A stretch of DNA of 64,000 bases from Hemicentrotus pulcherrimus (GCA_003118195.1 BEXV01000016.1:478572-542571); one strand, 5' to 3'. Positions 26,701 to 42,038 are shown, counted from the stretch's first letter. The notes: a model not told the origin generated them from the sequence alone. Made by a program: numbers and translations.

Positions 26701-29700
26701 GTTTATCTCTTCCTCATTTACAAACCTGGGTATGAACAATTTCACGTCATAAGGGATACGAAGGACAACGAACCACTGAAGTGGTTTAGAATCTTTACCA
26801 GGGTTTCAAGACCTCTAGAATAACCACAAAGCTAGGATCAGGATCAGTGCCTATTTCTCCTTCATAGCGTTAGATGAATTGGATATAAGCAGTATCGACG
26901 TATTTTGTTTTACTGAAATGTTCATTCACCAGCTGCCTTTAAAAACATTCCACCTGTAAATTGTTTTCACAATCCATATATTTTAAATGTTTGTATTGCG
27001 ATCTCAACACGCCAAACCACTGGTTAGCCTTTGAAAGAGCTTAATTTTGCTCAAGGACAGAAGAAAAATGGGAGAGACCATCCGTATCAAAATACCAAAA
27101 ATAAAAATCGAAGATTCCCAGGTTTGTACTAACAGGTGCAAGGGCTTAACAAAATACTGTGTTAAGACAAAGGGATTAGGATAGTTCTGAAAGATCTTAA
27201 GCGAGGAATTTTTATTGGGTGATATACTTGCTACATTAGGAGTTCATCTTCAGGACATGCAGGTTTGGCAGTTCACATGGTTTCATGTCGAAGCATCGTA
27301 GGTAAGGAACAAATGCAGACTTTGTTTGATTCAAAGGAAGGTTGATATTGCGGTCAAGACTAAGGAACACGAGTGGCCACTGACGATTGATCCCTTACCC
27401 AAATAATTAAGTACTATCTTTCGATTTCAGGGTTTATAGGTTAAACGATCTTATTTTGACCACCTTACACGATTAACTTCAAGTATTTCATTTTATGAAT
27501 TAAGAGAAACATTATGGTGACAGAAATATTAATTCTCTATTGAAATTATATTGACAAAATCTTGATTATTTAACTATTTCGGGGGTTGGGCATGTTTTTG
27601 TATCTTTAGTTTTATTGTAGTGCAATGAACTGAAATAGGTGTAATGTTACATCTATTTTTGTGACTGAAGAAGAAATGTTTTTGAAATTATTGTATTTCT
27701 TTGCGTAAAGTAGCCAAGCTGTCTGAAGGATCGCAAATCATACTTTTGTCGGTGGTAGCATAATCATATTTTCTTCCTTTCCCCTTTTCAAAATGGACAC
27801 CCTGACATCCTCAAGCAAGTGAGAGTACCATTAATCATTCATCATGACAGGAGTCCATTAGATCTCTCTCCTTATGTTTTATCTACAAATATTATCGAAC
27901 CGGTCTAGGCGGAGACAGTTGTGTAAACGACCAGAACCGACGAATGTCGGTCGGAAGGAGTCGAATTTCGGATTTGCAAATCAAACCACAAAGCTTTATT
28001 CCCAGGACAATGTGTGTGTTGGAAACCAAGAGAGAGGGGTATTATATGCTTGAAACCATTACCAGGTATCCTTTGGTATGGGAAAGGAATCCTCATTAGA
28101 CAGGGATGCGCCACACCTTTTTAAAGTTGTTTCCTATCTACGCAAGATAGCACAAAGCGTTTATCCTAAAGAATCTGGAAAGCATTAGATTTAAAGCCCG
28201 TCTACGCTAGTTTACAACGAGGGATAAGACCTCCCTGTAAGGTCACTGACAGGTGGTTATCTCATCAAATCAGCTCTCCATTAACATACGAAAAAGAGGA
28301 TCATGGGGGAGCACAATGGTCACCGATTAGACATTGTTTGCTATAATATGTAGAGGGTGCAAGTAGCTATAAGTAGTACAGTGGGGCTTTAAAGGTTTAC
28401 GTGAACTCCAAGCCGAACAGTTTCATGAAAAATGTCGTTTTTTGGGGAAAGTTTGCGGCCCATCGGGAAACGTGATTCATAGTTGTAATTGATTTCCGTT
28501 ACAAAATAAAATACTACAATGACTACCAATAAAAAGACCATCATTCATTAAGTTTGGACGGAGAGTCCATTTGAAAAACTTCGTTGAAGATAATGACTAG
28601 TAGTGAGAGATGCTTGAAATATGATAATTGAAGAATACAAATATTAATTTCCTAAATTATTTCAAATTCAATTATTGATAGCCTAAAATCAGAACAACAA
28701 AGCAGCTTCAAAAGACGCTGATTAATGAAATATAAAAACGTCCTTTAATATTATGTTTTTTTCGCTCGCATAAAAATCATTATTTTCCGTCAAAATTGTA
28801 CCTAAACTGTTTGGTCTACTGTAAGAGTGTTAGTCAAGTTATAAATGGTAGAAACGACCCTTTCAAAATCCCGTGAAAATGCAGATGAAAGTAAATTGGG
28901 TAATTTCCTCGCAAATGTTTGAAATTTATTTCCTACTAAATGAAGGAGATTGAATGCAGTAGTGATGACTTTATACAGCCCTTGCAGCGAGATGAAACGC
29001 TTGATGAAGAGCCTGAGTGTACAATCTTCATGGTCAATTAGATAAATGGACGTCTCTTATTCTTAAAATCAGGAGGTTTGATGACAACTTATAAGAGACC
29101 TTAAAGCTCTTCCTCTTCTTTCCCGTGAAAAAAAAATATTCCCTGCGTCAAAAGATGCGAAACGTCCAGGGAAACGGGAGGCTATGTCATCTCAGCGTTA
29201 CGCATATCTTGAAATCATTATCATGGTGAGGTTGCTGAGGGATTGGTACCCCACACAACCTTGACCATCGATAAGAAGACAGGGTCAAACAAATTGCACT
29301 CGTCACTAACCATTAACCGCGCCAACCATTCACAATAAATTCTTACCCCAGGGAGTACCATGTCTTTTTCGCCGCCAACTCATAGAGTTTCTAGGATTTG
29401 GTAGCCATGGGATATATAAAACAATTGAAGGTTTGATCAGAATGTGCAATTCTAATAATGTGAATTGAGCATAGACAAGGTCGATTCAGACGTAGTGTCG
29501 TTTTCATGTGTAACAACTCTATGCACGCCCCTGTATATCCAGGGAGGTCTCTTTGAGGGAGGTATAGTCTCTTCTGGCTGAACATGATAAACTTGACATT
29601 GTCCAGGTATTCTTTTACCAGGACCCGGTGACAAAAAGTCTTAGCAATTGATTGTACTATTGAACTTTGCAATTGATTGCATTGATCACTATCTACAGTC

Positions 29701-32700
29701 AATCGCAAAAATCAATCGTGGGATCAAATGCTGAGCTGTTTGTTACTGAGCTCTGATAGAGAGCTGTCAGTTCATATAAAGGTATCGTGGTCAAGTGGAT
29801 AAGTCGTCGGACTGAGGATCGCAGGGTTTGCGGTTCGAGTCCCGGCGCGGCACTAATGTCCTTTGGCAAGACATTAATCTACATTTGCCAATCTGTACCC
29901 AGGTGTTAAAACGGTACTGGCTAAGAGCACTGATCCGGTAGCTCAGCAGAGCCGGGGTAAGTAAGTGGAAAAAAAAAAATTATGAAATAAGAATTGTATA
30001 AGCATGCGGGTCATGCATATATGAGATAATATTGAATACAAGATAGGTATTCTAGTGTAATCGTTTTTTTTAATGGATGACCAGACCGCTTTTGCAATAT
30101 CGTTAGTAAAACATTTTGGTTAACCCTTTTCTGGATCACATGAAAAGATAGATCTTTCTCTTCATGTGTTGGATGCAAAAAGGGGCTTTTAGGGGGCACA
30201 CAAAGATGCCAGTCAGGGGTTGACTCAAACAAATTATTTAAAAGTAAGCTTCATAGCATCTTCAAAGGAATGGACTATTTCAGACTATCAAAAATACGAT
30301 ATAGAATCTCTAGGCATGATAGGTATACAAAGACCAATTTCCGACTTTGAGACCTAACTCCGCCCCCACCGTTAAAGATTAAATCATTGTAATGTTGGTC
30401 ATCTTCAAAGGAATGGACTATTTCAGACTATCAAAAATACGATATAGAATCTCTAGGTATGAAAGGTAAACAAAGACCAATTTCCGACTTTGAGACCTAA
30501 CTCCGCCCTCACCGTTAAATATTAAATTATTGTAATGTTGGTCATCTTCAAAGGAATGGACTATTTCAGACTATCAAAAATACGATATAGAATCCTAGGC
30601 ATGAAAGGTAAACAAAGACCAATTTCCGACTTTGAGACCTAACTCCGCCCTCAACGTTAAATATTAAATCATTGTAATGTTGGTCATCTTCAAAGGAATG
30701 GACTATTTCAGACTATCAAAAATACGATATAGAATCTCTAGGCATGATAGGTATACAAAGACCAATTTCCGACTTTGAGACCTAACTCCGCCCCCAACGT
30801 TAAATATTAAATCATTGTAATGTTGGTCATCTTCAAAGGAATGGACTATTTCAGACTATCAAAAATACGATATAGAATCTCTAGGCATGATAGGTATACA
30901 AAGACCAATTTCCGACTTTGAGACCTAACTCCGCCCCACCGTTAAAGATTAAATCATTGTAATGTTGGTCATCTTCAAAGGAATGGTCCTTCATCATCAT
31001 CGCTCCTTGAGCTGTATACTGTGAAGGCATGATTAACCTAGGTCTCAACGTACTTACCTAGATTTTCGATCAATTTGTATTTACCCTTGAGAGAAGAATC
31101 AATTTAGTGTACCATCATCACCCTCCCGTGGCCAAGCGCACAGAGATGTACAGTCGTGGCTGAACGGCAGTATGTTGTCTTAACGTTTCTCGGCTGCGAT
31201 ACCGCTGGACTACTCTACTCTAGAGGGTAAATTCTGTACCCCCATCTCGCTTACCTCGCCACTTCCGCCCACGGACCAATCCCTTGCCATGTTTCTTCGA
31301 TTTTCTCATCCGATTAATTGGATAAAGTGTTTCCGTTTGATGTCTCAGCCAGGTTCTGTCAGTCGAATTCAATTCAGGTTTCTCGCATGGGACGAGACCT
31401 TCTACCAGGAATCCGTCGATTTCCTTGAAGGAGTAAAGCATGGTAGAAACAGAGGAATCCTTTGGAACCTTTCCCAGTGGCTCTTTCCCGGGCTTCAGAT
31501 GGTTCACGGAAGGGCCAACATCGAATTACAATGTACCATGCAGACGTCGTGGTAGCTGTGAGACCTTTGGATTCCCTCTTGAATGTGTTTATAGCTTTAC
31601 ACCTTTATAAAATTGACTTATTAAAAATAAAAGACAATACAGTTTGAATTATGTTTTAATTCTGGTTGTAATAACGATCACTTTGTTTTTCGTAAGGAAA
31701 TGTAGGAAAAGCAAAGACCATCCAATTAGTAAAGACATATGTTTTTTTTTCTTTCTATTGAAATACATAAAGAATATTGGTCTAAGCAAATGACATTTTG
31801 GCAACGGCCATGGGAATTTTTTAGTCATGTTCGTCTCCAAAAACGGTATCGTATGAAACTACGTGTATATTATTGTTTTATTCAGCCCGTTACTATAGCA
31901 ACTGCGGATGACACCAGCGGGGCCACCATGAGTCGAACAGTCGTCCATGTGTTTCTGTTTGATTTGAGATCGGGGTTGCGATCTGTCTGGAAGAATGTTG
32001 AGGGATAAGGTATCTCGTGGTAAAGGATGACATGGGAAAGCTCATGACGACTCCAACATACCCTCGCTCTGGGTTAATCGGATAATCTGTCACACAGTAC
32101 GGAGCACATCCAGATTTATAATCAAAATCTGGGTCTTGGTGAAATGGGAACCCCGAGGTCTGTCCTCATTGATCCAACTTGCTTTGAAGTATGTTTTCCT
32201 TCCGTTTTGCCGTGTTGGTCGACACCTTGCTTTACGCCTGAGGCGTATGGAGAAAGCATAGTTTACTATACACAATGACAGACATGTGCACAAGCAATGT
32301 AAATAACTCTGACACAGGCAGAAACCCTATTTATAACGGCAATGGGAATATGACATTCTGGAGGCAATCACTGACCCCCATCTACTCACATAATGATGTT
32401 GCCATATCTTGTTGCAGACGCTTGTTTGTAACATAAATACTGTCATATTAGATACAATCACGTCACAGTGCAATGACAGTAATACATTCAAAACAATTAC
32501 CTAAAATACGTGTGTATATGGTTGACTCATTTTACAGTCCAAACTTGTTTGGTTTTTTTGCTTGCAGCGCCAAAATAAGTTAGCTCACAGAGTCTCTACA
32601 AGACTACAGTCTAACGTTTTGACCAGAAGAACCGGAGCGCCATGCATCTGTTCGTTGCGTTCATTGTAAACGCACTTATATGTTGAAGAAAGTCAAGAGT

Positions 32701-35700
32701 GCCTTCATTCGCATACTTCTTGAAGAGGTGTGCTTCAGTGGATAAGTGAACTGTGAACCACAAAGTACGGGGTTCGAATCCCTGTCGCAATACTAACGTC
32801 TTTTGGCAATATTTTAATCTACATTTGCCGCACCCTACCCATGTGTTGTAAATGGGTACTTGATAGGATTTATTCATTGAATGCGCTGAACGCTGTGGTT
32901 GTCGGAGCTTAAACGGAGGGTGAAGTTCTGGGAAGAGGTGAACATTATTTGTGAGTGTTATCATTGTTATTATGCAAGCGTGGATGAAAATCAGATAAAA
33001 CATGTTCCCCGAAAAGCTTGACTCTTCAAATGCCTTCATAATCTAAATATGGCGTGTAACATAGTAAAAATCGGGACGGATTTTTACGCCACGTGTTCGT
33101 GAGGTCCTATATACATCTTTCTGTGTACAGTGCTTGTAACTTAACCAAGACTTGGCCAAATTTCTAATTTATTTGATGATTCCAGAACCTTTAAATACAC
33201 ACTAATACTTAAATGCTAGATGATAAACATTTTCTGGTCGATTCCACAACGTTTCTTTCACATTGCAATCGCATGCCCAGAACTCAACTTCGTCTGTAAG
33301 CCGGGGTGATAAGCTCCAAAGTCCTTTGAAGCGCCTACATACGTTATATCATAATGTAATATGCGTTATACAAGAACGGCATATTATGAGTATAACTACT
33401 ACTCATAAATACATCCACACCCACACAAACACACGCACAACGCAGAGGCACACAAGAAAAACTTTGATGCGAACAAAAAAAAAAAAAACAATCACGAAAT
33501 TACATGCATGTCAGAAATTACATGCAGTTATTACGGTTAACGCTGACAAACTTGCCACTTGCCACGCCTACCACCTATCTACTTCATTGAAACTCAATAA
33601 CATTTAAATTAGCAGATGACTGAATAAATTATGAATAATCTGAATTTCAATTTATGTGGGATCTGTGATGCAATGAACCTTATATTTCGTGAACCAGAGA
33701 TGTAGAAAAAGACACACTTTTTTGTTTACCCCTCTTAATTTGTTTGCAAGATTTTAAGGAGTATGATCCTCTTGAAAATTTCATATTTTGATCGTTGCCC
33801 CTGCATGTACAGGACATATTAAACAATAATTGGCATGACGAGAACACCCCATTAGAGCTTTACCCTAGTAGTTACAGTTTACTAGGGTGTGAGCTCATCA
33901 AATTTAAACTCGATCCACTCGGCACTATGAACATGACTGACAAAGAAAGCGGACAAAATATACAGTTCCTCAGATAGACAAAGGAACATCCCTTCACTGC
34001 TATTATGTAAATTATGTAGAACAGGTGTCACATGCATATTCACCTGTTCTACACATTTTTGCATGATAGCAGTGAAGGGATGTTCCTTTGTCTACCTGAG
34101 GAACTGTACATTTTGTCCGCTTTCTTTGTCTGTCATGTTCATAGTGCGGGTTTAACAAAATAATGCCGTGTTCAAAGGTGATAGGCAGAGTGTGAATTTG
34201 ATGAGCAAACTTTCTAATGGAGTGTTTTCCTCATGGGTTTTGTTCCTTTTTCAACGTTATTTAAATAAATAGCACAGTGAATTAGTATATGCGCAGCGAT
34301 AAGAAATAGGATGGGGAGAAAAGCAGGAAAAAAAGAAGAAGCACGGGACGACGATTTTTGCAGATAGAAAAGGGTTCATGGAGAAACTACATGTCGTGCA
34401 GAATGCACGATGGGATAGAGAAATGTCGCTAATCGCTCAGAACAAACCGATTTGCGGTGCATCGAGCGAAGCCTGATTAAACCTTCAACGATCGAAAACG
34501 AGTTTAGCTTGCAGAAGCTGATTAAACAACCACCCAAACCATCTCTCCACCTCTCTCAATTCAATCATCTCCATCTCACCATTCAATTCTATCTCTCTCT
34601 CTTCTCTTTTTTTTTATCCTGTTTAACTCTTGTTACCCCTCATTTTTCTTTCCCTTTTCCTTTCAGTCATTCTCCATTATTCATCCGATCCTGGTTGAGA
34701 ACTCTCCTAATCACATGATAATTTTTCTCACCCGACTCTCTCTCCCCCAAGTCTCTCTCTCTCTCTCTCTCTCCCTCCCCCTCTCTCTATTCAGCCCTCT
34801 CTATTTACTGTTACTTCTACCTAACACGTATCCATAGTAATTTGAAAGTCGCCGCTAGCCCCTTAAAATTATAGATAACAAAATAAGAAAAAAAAGAAAA
34901 GAAAAAAGGACACGACAGATGCAAAAAACTCAGTTCGTGGCTTAACATATGCAACTATTTTATATTGTTTGTTCCCTAGGTTTTCTCTTCTTACGCCCCG
35001 AGCCCCCCCCCCCTAATCGATGTTTATATTTGACTTTATTGGGTTTGCTTGCCACTCTTTGGTTTCAAGATCTCTCCTTAAGTCACCCCATCCAATCATC
35101 AAGTCTAATGTTATGTTTTCTCATCTTGATGTTTAAACACACCCTTTTAACTTTGAAGAAGATGACATAATCATTTCATCTCTTTGACACGCCCTTGAAC
35201 TAAATGATGTATCAAAGTATAAACTTCACTTCACATCGGTTTACTGTCTTTAGTCTGTTACTTTGTTTGAAATTTTGATATCACGTTTGTTTTCTTGACC
35301 TTCTTCCCTTTAAGGGGTAATTTGGATAAAAAACACTTTTTAAAACATAAAGGCGAATGGATCAATATTATCTTTCTCTTTAAAAGGTACTATGTCAGAT
35401 GTCCCATTTGCAGACAAAAAAAGAAAAGGTTAATTCCAACGGCATTTGAAAGACAATACTAATTTAGAAATAGCCTCAAAACAAAAGGGCTTCAAAATAG
35501 CTTTTAGTGGGAAAATAACGACCATTAGTAATCGTTGAACCGAATGGTCGTACGTTTTGTGCTGCACAAAGATTCAATCAGTTTAATTTAGGCTATTACA
35601 AGTAGTGCGTTATTGATGTAGACAATGCTCATGTTCTGTACCTGTTACAGCTCTTTTTTTATATTACCAAAGAAAAAAAAGAATGTCAGTCACTCAATAG

Positions 35701-38700
35701 TTTCCGACACTACTGACAGTGAAGTCTAGAAGGTAAAGGGGTTTCCTTGCATAGTTTGAATACTATAGGACCCTGCTAATGTTTCAATTTCACAGATAGG
35801 ACATACATGGCATATTCATAACTCCGGCGAAGTTCTACAGAATATGATGTTGGCTGCAAAAGGGACAGTATCTTTAAGGGGTGAAAAATGAGCATTGATG
35901 AATGACGCGGTTGTCTTGATGACTTTATTTTGTTTACCGAAGTAATTTCCATCAATCTCAGATGTAATAGCAGCGACACTACCTCACGCTCTCACATGAT
36001 AGATTATGTGAGGGAACTTGAATCGAAGAAAAAATTCAGGTAAGGATTTTTATGTCTTTATCATATGCTGCACTGTTTAGTGCAAATGTATTGCAACGTG
36101 ATATTTTGTGTATTGTATATAGCGTAGAGTTTTGACTTTTGACTCTTGCATGCTGGCGCAATAAGTCTTATATTCTATAATTAAACTCAGTCGCATCGCA
36201 TTTTAATATTTATGTCTAATTAATATTGTTATCAACTTAAAGTTCTCTTAGAGCCAATGTGACATCAAGAATAACGGTGCACGACGTCATGATGTCGATG
36301 CTAAGTTTGCTACATTGTGTTCACGTCGGAAAACATTTATGTATCATGGGTGTTGCCTCAAACATTGTTGAACATCTTCGAGGTCAATTGTCAACGGATT
36401 GTTTTTGTTTTCTCATCACAATCATGTTTATGATTCGCAAGGTGCATTTTTTTCAGGTGATGACATAATGGTGATGGAATCTAATGGAATTTTTATTAGC
36501 GGTACTTGATGCTCCTCATGGTTTGTTATTTTGACCTGTTGCCTAGATTCGAATAGGTTGTTGTGCCAATATCGTGAATCTTGACTGATTCCATTGTGAA
36601 CAGATTCATTTTAATCTCCCGAGGTAGACTTGCACCCACAGTTAACAACGGACATGACAGAGACATGACTAGATACAAAGTAGAGTTTTGTAAGACGAGT
36701 ATTGAAGCAGTCTAGGGCAGATGGAAGGTACCTGGGAAGGTGAAAGTAAACACATTAGCTAGAAACAATTAGATTCCCGAGGATAATCATGCTCTTGGCG
36801 TCTCGGCCTGTCGGTTCGAGATCGGTCTTCCAACGGAGGATATACCGATGCCGGGGTTCTGCTGCGGAGAGTCCGTTACGTTAATGGTCTTTTTATCGAT
36901 TGGCCAAAGGTTTCTTCGCTTTTTAATTAAAGGTTTTGGAGCGAAAAATGCTCATTTTTGTTGATGTAACTTTAATTAGATATCCAGGGATATCGTATTC
37001 ATCATTTATGTGTAATGCAGCGGTAGTCTGGCCTCTACACAATATTTGATTGTTGTGGGAAGTTTATATTTGTTCTCGTTCACTGTCACGATGTCGACAG
37101 TACAATCTAACACTGTTCCATCTTAACTATCTTATGAAGACAGCAGCTCAACAGTGGATACACTATAAATGATCAAAAGCCTAACCCAATTCTTTTAAAT
37201 AGGCAAATAAGGTTGATACTATCATTGGAAAAAAAGAGATTCGACAGAACAGTAGTCGATAGTAAAGCACCGTCTTTTAAAAACTGACTTTGGGCACGTA
37301 TAGACACCGACAAAAAGGTGTAAAGTGTCTCTCCACACAGCGTTGGACACTAAATAAACATCCCGATGTAGAATCTCATAGCTGAAAATACATTCGAAGA
37401 GTATGGTGCATTTAGTGGAACAAGGGCGGGCTATCTTTGATCGAAACACAATTGTCAGTCTCTCAACAAACATCCTTCTTGAAACGTGTCCTTAGTTTAA
37501 CGCGAAAATAAATTTTGAACATGTAGGTAAATTAATCGAGGTATGGTTCAAAATTGAAAGGAAATGTAAAAAAAAACATAATACGTTTCTGATGTTGTTC
37601 GTTAAAAGGTTTTCTTAAAGATCACGAGTTTTAAACAGCGGAGGGACTACATGATTGTATAAGATTAGCTGAAAACGATTGTACGAAGTCAACGCATTTT
37701 GGACTAGAGTTAAAACGCTGGTGTGAAAGACCTTTAATAGATGGAAGCTAACAATGGCTGAAGGGTCCAGCAACCGATACTAATGATTCTAGGAAAACAC
37801 AATTACACGGATTATTCCCAGCATTGGAGAAATAGCAGCCAGAAAAGATTTATTTCGAACCTGGTATGAATTTTCCAAACATCAGATACGTCACTATCAC
37901 ATGGTGATGGATTGGAGCGTGAATATCAATGGTCTTTATCCTCGGGTTAAAGGAGCAGTACGTGATTATTTGTGATCTTAAGAGGAACACTTTTTACCTC
38001 CAAAGTTGAGAAACGCCAAATAAAAGATGTAATAGCCTGCGGTCCACGCCATGAATAATCACCATGGCATGGCTACAAACGATGACATGAAATTGAATGT
38101 AGAACATGAAGACCGAAGTTGGCTGTAAACCAAAGACGCAATTCATTTTCATAGTATTTCCAATACTAATAAGTAATATAAATTGTTTCTGAGTATATTA
38201 ACTACAACAATATTTTATTAAAAAATACTAAATTAATGAATACCTTACCTCTTCATTTTCCTTTTATAATCTGATAATGTGGTGGTGTCGTGGTTTAGTG
38301 GTTTGAGGGTTCAAATCCCAGCCCGGAGTTAACGTCCTTTGACAAGACATTAATCCACATTTGCCACTCTCCACCCAGGTGTAAATGGGTACCCAGCGAT
38401 ATGCTAGAGCGCTATTTGGCAGCCATGAGCTACAGGAGCGTGACGGCGTGATGGACATGTGCGCTAAATAAAAAGCCATTGTAATTATTATTATCATTAT
38501 TACCATTTTATCATGCTCATTATTATTAAAACAAGCACATCAGACAACTCTTATTCTATACTATCCATCTTTGACTTCTGGGTGGTTACATTAACCGCCT
38601 CGGAGGGGACCTAAAGCCGTCGGCCGTCTGGTTGCTTACTTACAAGCATTTATGCTTTCTTAGCAGCCAGGTAAAATAACCACCACCATCACCACCACCA

Positions 38701-41700
38701 CCACCCAGACACAATTTCGTTACCTCTTACTGTATGACATGATCGCATTCTCATTATCTTTCATAACTTACGATACATGTCTGCTGAGAGAAAGTGGTTT
38801 GAAGCGTAATTTGAACAGTAAACAATTACAATTGCTTAAAATAACACAACAAATTATGAATGAAGATAGTACAAAGGAACTGCATGATCGGACGTCTAAG
38901 GATTCCTTGACTCCAAAGAAAAAATCACCTTGGTAATACTTTTGTAATGAGAATAGGAAATATTTGTAAAGGTACATTGTGAGTCTTTAGAAACCACAAA
39001 ACAATTTTTACCCTGCGTTTCCCCCTCGTTGATGTATTTCATCTTGTTCGGTTTCAAAGAGTTCTCCTCGAATGAACGTAGAATTGCCATTTAATTGTGA
39101 ATTTGAAGTCAATTTGACATTCTTGTACAAACAAACTTGATGACATGATTTCCACTGGAATACGATACGCTAATATTGTTATTGTTCTTTCCTTTTGACG
39201 TATACTCATTAATTAGAATAATCCGCTTTTTACCCTTTGTAGTTGGAGCAAGCCAGTCGTAATATCCGTTGGTTACTTGGTTTGTTGTCTACCTGTTCAA
39301 TGTATGGGTGAAGGTAACCCCTCAGTGTTCCTTTGAGAAGAATGATTGAACGTGTTTCAGACGAAACAAGACGTTCAAAGCAATCAGGGTGTAATTGAAA
39401 CTTTACTTCAAACGTTTTAGAGGTCGAAGAATCCCCGGAGGTGGCGCTTGTTTTGTTAAATTTGTTCCTTTCAGAGGTCAAAGCTAAGGTCGCGTATTTC
39501 GAAGGACTAAAATGGTCCCCCAAATGGTCGAGACGCAAGTTTGGTTCTTCGTCCGTCTGGGCGCAGCGGGCATGCTGACCAATAACCTAAAAAAGTTACA
39601 GTTTATGATAGCATAACATGGGAGGCAACAAAGATGCACCAAGGCTATGTCTGTTCTAAAATAGAATGACCGTTTGATACACTATAGAGCTGTAACACAT
39701 AAGAATCCTGAGATTGGCACTACCATTCCATCCTATTTATATCAATATCTGACCAAACATTAAATTGTTATATTCAAATACATTATTAGGGCTTGTTTAC
39801 GCATAATTATTTTCAACTCGGTTGCCTGTCCATCAGTATAATTTCATCGATGTTATCATAGCACGTGTACAAAAATGCCAAAAGGGCAAAACTATGCAAT
39901 CTAAAATTATAAGACGGACATCAAGTCAATATTCTAGCTTTAAAGGTAAAGACCAGTTATGGTCATGCGATTGCATTGTGAAAGAAACGTTGTGGAATCG
40001 ATCAGAAAAGGTTGATAATCTAGCATCTAGAATCTGCAAGGTTCTGGAATCATCAAAATGATAAGAAATTTGACCCATTCTTCGTAAAGTTACAAGCACT
40101 ATACACAGAAAGATGTATATGGGACTACCCTATATCTCTCACAGACCATGAGAGAAACCAATTTTCCAAATATATGAATTAGTAGGCGGTTTCCCGGCAA
40201 ATTTTTTTTTTTATCATCATGTATTAGTCAAAACATATTCTTTCACATGATTGGTAATGAGAGCTTGCATTTCATTTTTTGAAATTGGGGCGTTTCCAAT
40301 ACTGGTCTTTACCTTTAACTTACAGAGAAATGGTGGTCATCCATTACTTCGTTCTGTTGAATCCATACCTCGTTTCCCATCAGCTCTTCACTCACTCTCT
40401 CTATCTCTCTCTCTCTCTCTCTACCTCCCACCCCTCCATCCATCATCAGTCAATCAAGAAGAACCTTAATCCAATTTAGCAAATCTTCCAATTTGATGGA
40501 CCATCTTTCTAGCCAGGCAATGACAGACGAATCATATTAAGGCTCTGCATTTTACTTATTCCATGATCTGGACGGCATCATAAGCTTTCATTAAAAACGG
40601 GAGAAAAAAAAAAGAAGAAGAAGAAACAAATCCCGGAGTGGAAATATTTGAATAACATGATACGTAGAGCTTCCCCTTTTTCTCACGATAATATTGATGG
40701 GCGGAGGGTCAAGATTGGGAGTTGGTCATCCGTCAAAACGGAGTATTTATTTGTATCATTTCTAACAAACATCCGTCATATGCAGATGAAAATGGTATAA
40801 TACTACTAGCAAATGGCAATGCATTTCGATTAGTTTACCAGCAGTGGGATTACTAATACAGACATGAAATGTGAATGGTTCTGTTCATCAATGATATCTT
40901 TTTCTTTTCAGATTTATCTTTATCTAGTCATTGAAATTAAATGTTACCAACGTTTAATTTGATTTGATTTAATTTGATTTATTGGTTTCTGCATCTTTAA
41001 GAATAAAAAGATTTCACAACTGCTTCATTAAAATATTGTTGGTAATATTTTTGCTATAATCAACTGAAATTAAATAATGAAAATGACAAATCAAGGAGAT
41101 TTTACAACTGCTTCATTAAAATTGGTTGTAATATTTTGTTGGAAAAATGAAAATAAGGAAATCAATGTTAATGGCTTATTAATTATATTGTTTAACATGG
41201 AATGAAATTTTATTTTATTTTTACAGGAGCCTTTTTGCTGCCCTATCTCTTGACACTGATCGTCGCCGGCATACCCGTGTTCCTCTTCGAGACATCGTTG
41301 GGTCAGCTACTCAGTCTTGGTGGTCTGGGAGTATGGAAAATATGCCCTCTTTTCAAAGGTAAATATACTTTATATACATACGACGATGAAATGTGACAAT
41401 TATGATCACAACTATAAGCTTTATTCCCATTGATTTCACTTGTCATTGTCGAAGGGATGTGCATATAAGTTCTTTTAGCGATTGTACTGCAATCGCTCTC
41501 TGGAAGCCTGTGTTCGAATGAATAAAGAAAATTCGTGGAAAGTGGAGCTGTGTTTTTTATTTTTTATTTTTTGTAATTTGTATAAATGATCAATAATTTC
41601 ATTTGTGAAAGCGTTATGTATCATTACAGCTCCAAATGTAGTTTTGGATACGTTAATTTGAAGTTTACCCTAAATGACATAATTTACTCCGTCAAAAATA

Positions 41701-42002
41701 ACCCTCTTAGCTTGTACAAGTGTACCAGCCAGTCTGTTTACCTGTACCTCTTGACGGAAAAAAAAAACGAAGACGGGAAAACGTCTGCGTCCGTAAAAAT
41801 AGATTCCTCTTAGATGTGTTCACAATTTATGTGAATAAGTTTTTGCGACCACTGGATCATATTCCAAGATACAACATTCTTCGTAAAAGCTCTACATTAT
41901 AAAGAAGCAACACAGAAGGCCGCATACAGAGTTAAGGTCATTAATTAGGTGAACTTGAAAATAGCATGGGGTACCTCAAACATCCTCCTCCCAAGTCTTC
42001 CC

Positions 42003-42038
<36 letters not shown>

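Larger units (their letters stand above)
5731..41226 (+). other. Intron 1 of the GAT1-like gene (35.5 kb)
   Basis: Bounded by GTAAGT at 5731 and TTTTTACAG at 41218-41226. It contains no exon of the family, but many MITEs, SINEs, LINE fossils, a tandem array, foldbacks and an assembly gap, listed separately. The unlisted stretches (for example 5740-8840, 12630-18970, 19800-21760, 24000-26140, 26540-28190, 28400-29780, 34240-39930) are AT-rich with nothing I recognise; regulatory elements could be there but are not visible from one sequence. Confidence 0.85.

Noticed and set aside
29781..29850. Candidate functional tRNA on the + strand
   Set aside because: The stems do not pair well and it continues into the standard SINE body, so it is a SINE head.
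32611..33039. 142-codon minus-strand frame
   Set aside because: Antisense of a SINE ([19 protein letters not shown]) and a MITE.
38264..38506. 80-codon minus-strand frame
   Set aside because: Antisense of the SINE body; the same peptide style appears at 59516-59797.
39230..39538. 102-codon minus-strand frame
   Set aside because: Balanced composition but no recognisable family, initiation context or splice sites; could be checked for conservation.
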